From an uncultured Geobacter sp. (GTDB lineage: Bacteria; Desulfobacterota; Desulfuromonadia; Geobacterales; Geobacteraceae), in assembly GCA_903915655.1 (NCBI GenBank), contig CAIWTU010000038.1:1-32564 (forward strand): DNA of 32,564 nt, given 5' to 3'. This document shows, piece by piece, positions 31,111 through 32,564 of the stretch. Made by a program: the position numbers and the translations under genes. Position 1 is the stretch's first letter. The number at the start of each line of letters is the position of its first letter. The notes beneath the pieces were generated by a model. That model searched no databases, was not told the DNA's origin, and saw only the letters and a program-made list of their open reading frames with translations.

Positions 31111-31848
31111 ATGACCTGGAAAGATGAGCATCACAAGAAGGCTGATAACCATATCATCAGGAACATTCACTTTTTTTCGGATCTTTCCCCGGAAGAAACA
31201 AAAGATGTCGAACAGCACATAATTAAAAAAATCTTCAGTAAGGACCAGATCGTCCTTTCTGAAGAAGAAACGTCCACATACATGTATCTCGTATATTCTG
31301 GCAAGGTAAGGGTCGTGAAAATCAGTGACGATGGACGTGAGCAGATTATCACTATTCACAAGAAAGGGGATTTTTTTGGCGAGATGTCGCTTCTCGATGG
31401 CAAGACCGCACCAGCTACCATCATTGCCCACGAAGATGCAATGATCGGCCTGCTGCACAAGATTGACTTTGAACAGCATCTGCTGAGCCACGAAGGGATT
31501 CGTCGCAAGATAATTGACCTGCTTTGCCTGCGTCTGAGAGATGCGTGGATGATGGTCAAGATCTTAAGCTTTGACAGCGCTGAAGACCGGGTCATAGTCG
31601 CCCTGGACCAGCTGAAGGGACTTTACGGGGTCCGGGACGACAGGGGAGTCATAATCAACATAAAAGTAACGCACCAGCTGATCGCCAGCTATGCTTCGGT
31701 CGCGCGGGAAACCGCAACCAGGATACTGAATAAGCTCGAAAAAACAGGGGAAATAGTTACCCTGGAAAACAAATCATTTCTACTAAAAGATGCCTTTTTC
31801 TGCAAAATAAGAGCAATGAGCGATATCGTACGGTTAGACACCGTATAG
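31111..31848 (+). CDS. Crp/Fnr-family transcriptional regulator
   Basis: A 245-residue regulator. GGAGG lies five bases before the ATG. A cyclic-nucleotide-type sensor domain covers about 18-135 (IHFFSDLSPEETKDVEQHI, YLVYSGKVRVVKISDDGREQIITIHKKGDFFGEMSLLDGKTAPATIIA). The GEMSLLDG turn resembles the CRP phosphate-binding loop (GE-L), although the usual R-S pair is replaced by K-TAPAT. A dimer helix follows, then a winged HTH at about 180-235 (VTHQLIASYASVARETATRILNKLEKTGEI), matching the HTH_Crp signature. No cysteine set for a 4Fe-4S cluster is present in the N-terminal region, so it is not a classical oxygen-sensing FNR. Its targets are unknown. It is divergent from prsK. Confidence 0.88.
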   Translation: MTWKDEHHKKADNHIIRNIHFFSDLSPEETKDVEQHIIKKIFSKDQIVLSEEETSTYMYLVYSGKVRVVKISDDGREQIITIHKKGDFFGEMSLLDGKTAPATIIAHEDAMIGLLHKIDFEQHLLSHEGIRRKIIDLLCLRLRDAWMMVKILSFDSAEDRVIVALDQLKGLYGVRDDRGVIINIKVTHQLIASYASVARETATRILNKLEKTGEIVTLENKSFLLKDAFFCKIRAMSDIVRLDTV

Positions 31849-32023
31849 CGCTGCAAGGAGAACCCGCTCTCCGACCGATATCGTCATCTAGTGGAAATGT
31901 CTGACCAGAAAGCATCATGGCAAAACAGTGCATCAAAGCCTCTACGGTGTACAGCACAATTTAATAGGACACGATCAGTGCAAAGCCGGGGGGGGGCCCA
32001 TTGGACTAACGTATCGTACTGGG

Positions 32024-32564
32024 TTACGTTATTATCAGCTTCTCAACAGTCACAGAACCATTATTGATGGTTACCGATCCGTTAACGGTCGTGTATCCGG
32101 AATTGGTGTCATATTGAGCATTATAGCCGCCTTTTAAGATGATTGTAATGTCACGATTGAGCAATACATCTTCGGTAAATAAGTACTCCTGGATCTGTAA
32201 GGTATTGCCATTGGCTGCGCTGTTATAGGCAGCTTGAAGGGTATCAAAATAATTACTGTTTACCTTTACAGGGATGTTTACCGCTACAGGGATGTTTACC
32301 GATACCGATACGCTGGCGGACTGCCCGACATTGCCGGCCGCGTCGTAGGCCCTGGCAGTAAGGGTGTATATACCGTCTGTTAGTGATGTTGTAACCCAGC
32401 TGTAGGTATAGGGTGATGAGGTATCTGTACCTTTCAGTACCCCGTTCAGATAAAACTCAACCTTGCTGATCTTGACGTTGTCTAAGGCGGTCGCCTTGAC
32501 TGTCACCGTCCCTTTTACTATTGCGTTAGCAAGGGGCGAGGTGATGGAGACTGTTGGCGGTGAG
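32024..32564 (-). CDS. Large surface protein, C-terminal end: Ig-like domain and beta-helix-like tail (runs off the right edge)
   Basis: The frame is open from the right edge to TAA at 32024, giving the last 179 or so residues. It contains most of one bacterial Ig-like domain (PPTVSITSPLANAIVKGTV, VEFYLNGVLKGTDTSSPYTYSW, GIYTLTARAYDAAGNVGQSASVSVSV) of the type repeated in secreted adhesins and cell-wall proteins. A linker VNIPVAVNIPVKVN follows, encoded by an 18-base tandem duplication (32267-32301). The final ~65 residues (FDTLQAAYNSAANGNTLQIQ..., TIILKGGYNAQY, TVNGSVTINNGSVTVEKLII) look like the start or cap of a right-handed beta-helix. The N-terminal part, signal peptide and total length lie outside the window. 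It is convergent with the Crp-type gene. Confidence 0.75.
   Translation of the reverse strand, partial: SPPTVSITSPLANAIVKGTVTVKATALDNVKISKVEFYLNGVLKGTDTSSPYTYSWVTTSLTDGIYTLTARAYDAAGNVGQSASVSVSVNIPVAVNIPVKVNSNYFDTLQAAYNSAANGNTLQIQEYLFTEDVLLNRDITIILKGGYNAQYDTNSGYTTVNGSVTINNGSVTVEKLIIT
32267..32301. repeat. 18-base tandem duplication in the Ig-like protein gene
   Basis: TACAGGGATGTTTACCG occurs at 32267-32283 and again at 32285-32301, a period of 18 bases. It encodes a repeated NIPV-x-V linker, in frame, so copy number could change without breaking the gene. Confidence 0.8.

Noticed and set aside
31857-31872. GGAGA/TCTCC hairpin after the Crp-type gene as a terminator
   Set aside because: Only five base pairs and no T-run; it is too weak to call.
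31914-31930. Sigma-54-like TGGCA...TGC after the Crp-type gene
   Set aside because: The GG-to-GC distance is one base too short, and no plus-strand gene follows in the window.
31988-31996. G9 run between the convergent Crp-type and Ig-like genes
   Set aside because: It lies outside any coding frame and I see no partner sequence giving it a function; it is noted only as a possible length-variable site.
1-32564. tRNA, rRNA, CRISPR, transposase or prophage content
   Set aside because: Reading both strands showed no cloverleaf-like gene, no regularly spaced repeats and no mobile-element protein. This was by eye, so a small RNA could be missed.

Overview
The window looks like chromosome from a Geobacter-type member of the Desulfuromonadota (formerly Deltaproteobacteria). 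The grounds are a bioF-bioH-bioC cluster, a ~60-residue SAP/Cys protein of the kind I associate with this group, the PrsK/PrsR two-component pair with a PEP-CTERM protein and a sigma-54 promoter, and several Gram-negative envelope exporters. This placement is inference from gene content. I found no tRNA, rRNA, CRISPR array, transposase or phage gene.

Layout. (1) 1-2977, minus: three close-packed genes for exported proteins, two GH19-chitinase-like paralogues flanking a propeller-like lipoprotein; the last gene runs off the left edge. (2) 3174-6635, minus: a phosphatidylglycerophosphate-synthase-type gene downstream of bioF-bioH-bioC, with a BirA-like operator at 6684-6711. (3) 6895-12506, plus: ABC ATPase, double FtsX-type permease, LolA-like periplasmic protein and outer-membrane beta-barrel, read as a trans-envelope lipid or lipoprotein export operon. 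(4) 12617-13744: a DUF3108 protein (minus) divergent from a 59-residue SAP/Cys protein (plus). (5) 13820-23535, minus: tetR, macA, macB ATPase, macB permease, tolC, RND adaptor and RND pump, i.e. an ABC exporter and an RND exporter around a single TolC, headed by a regulator whose promoter is filled with GTTCA/TGAAC half-sites. (6) 23687-25404: PPP-family phosphatase, YjbQ-family protein and FxsA. (7) 25405-30742: a PEP-CTERM protein gene with a sigma-54 promoter, convergent with prsK-prsR and a CPBP protease gene; a second sigma-54-type promoter with a similar core precedes prsK. (8) 31111-32564: a Crp/Fnr-family regulator, and the C-terminal end of a large Ig-like/beta-helix surface protein that runs off the right edge.

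The most coherent regulatory story is in (7). The sigma-54 activator PrsR is encoded beside two -24/-12 promoters that share an almost identical core, one serving a PEP-CTERM target and one serving prsK-prsR itself. Other points for a second look are a G-quadruplex/mirror repeat upstream of the PEP-CTERM gene, a MacB split exactly at a G9 tract where one extra G would give the fused protein, the GH19-like pair, and a terminator-like palindrome inside the start of the LolA-like gene.
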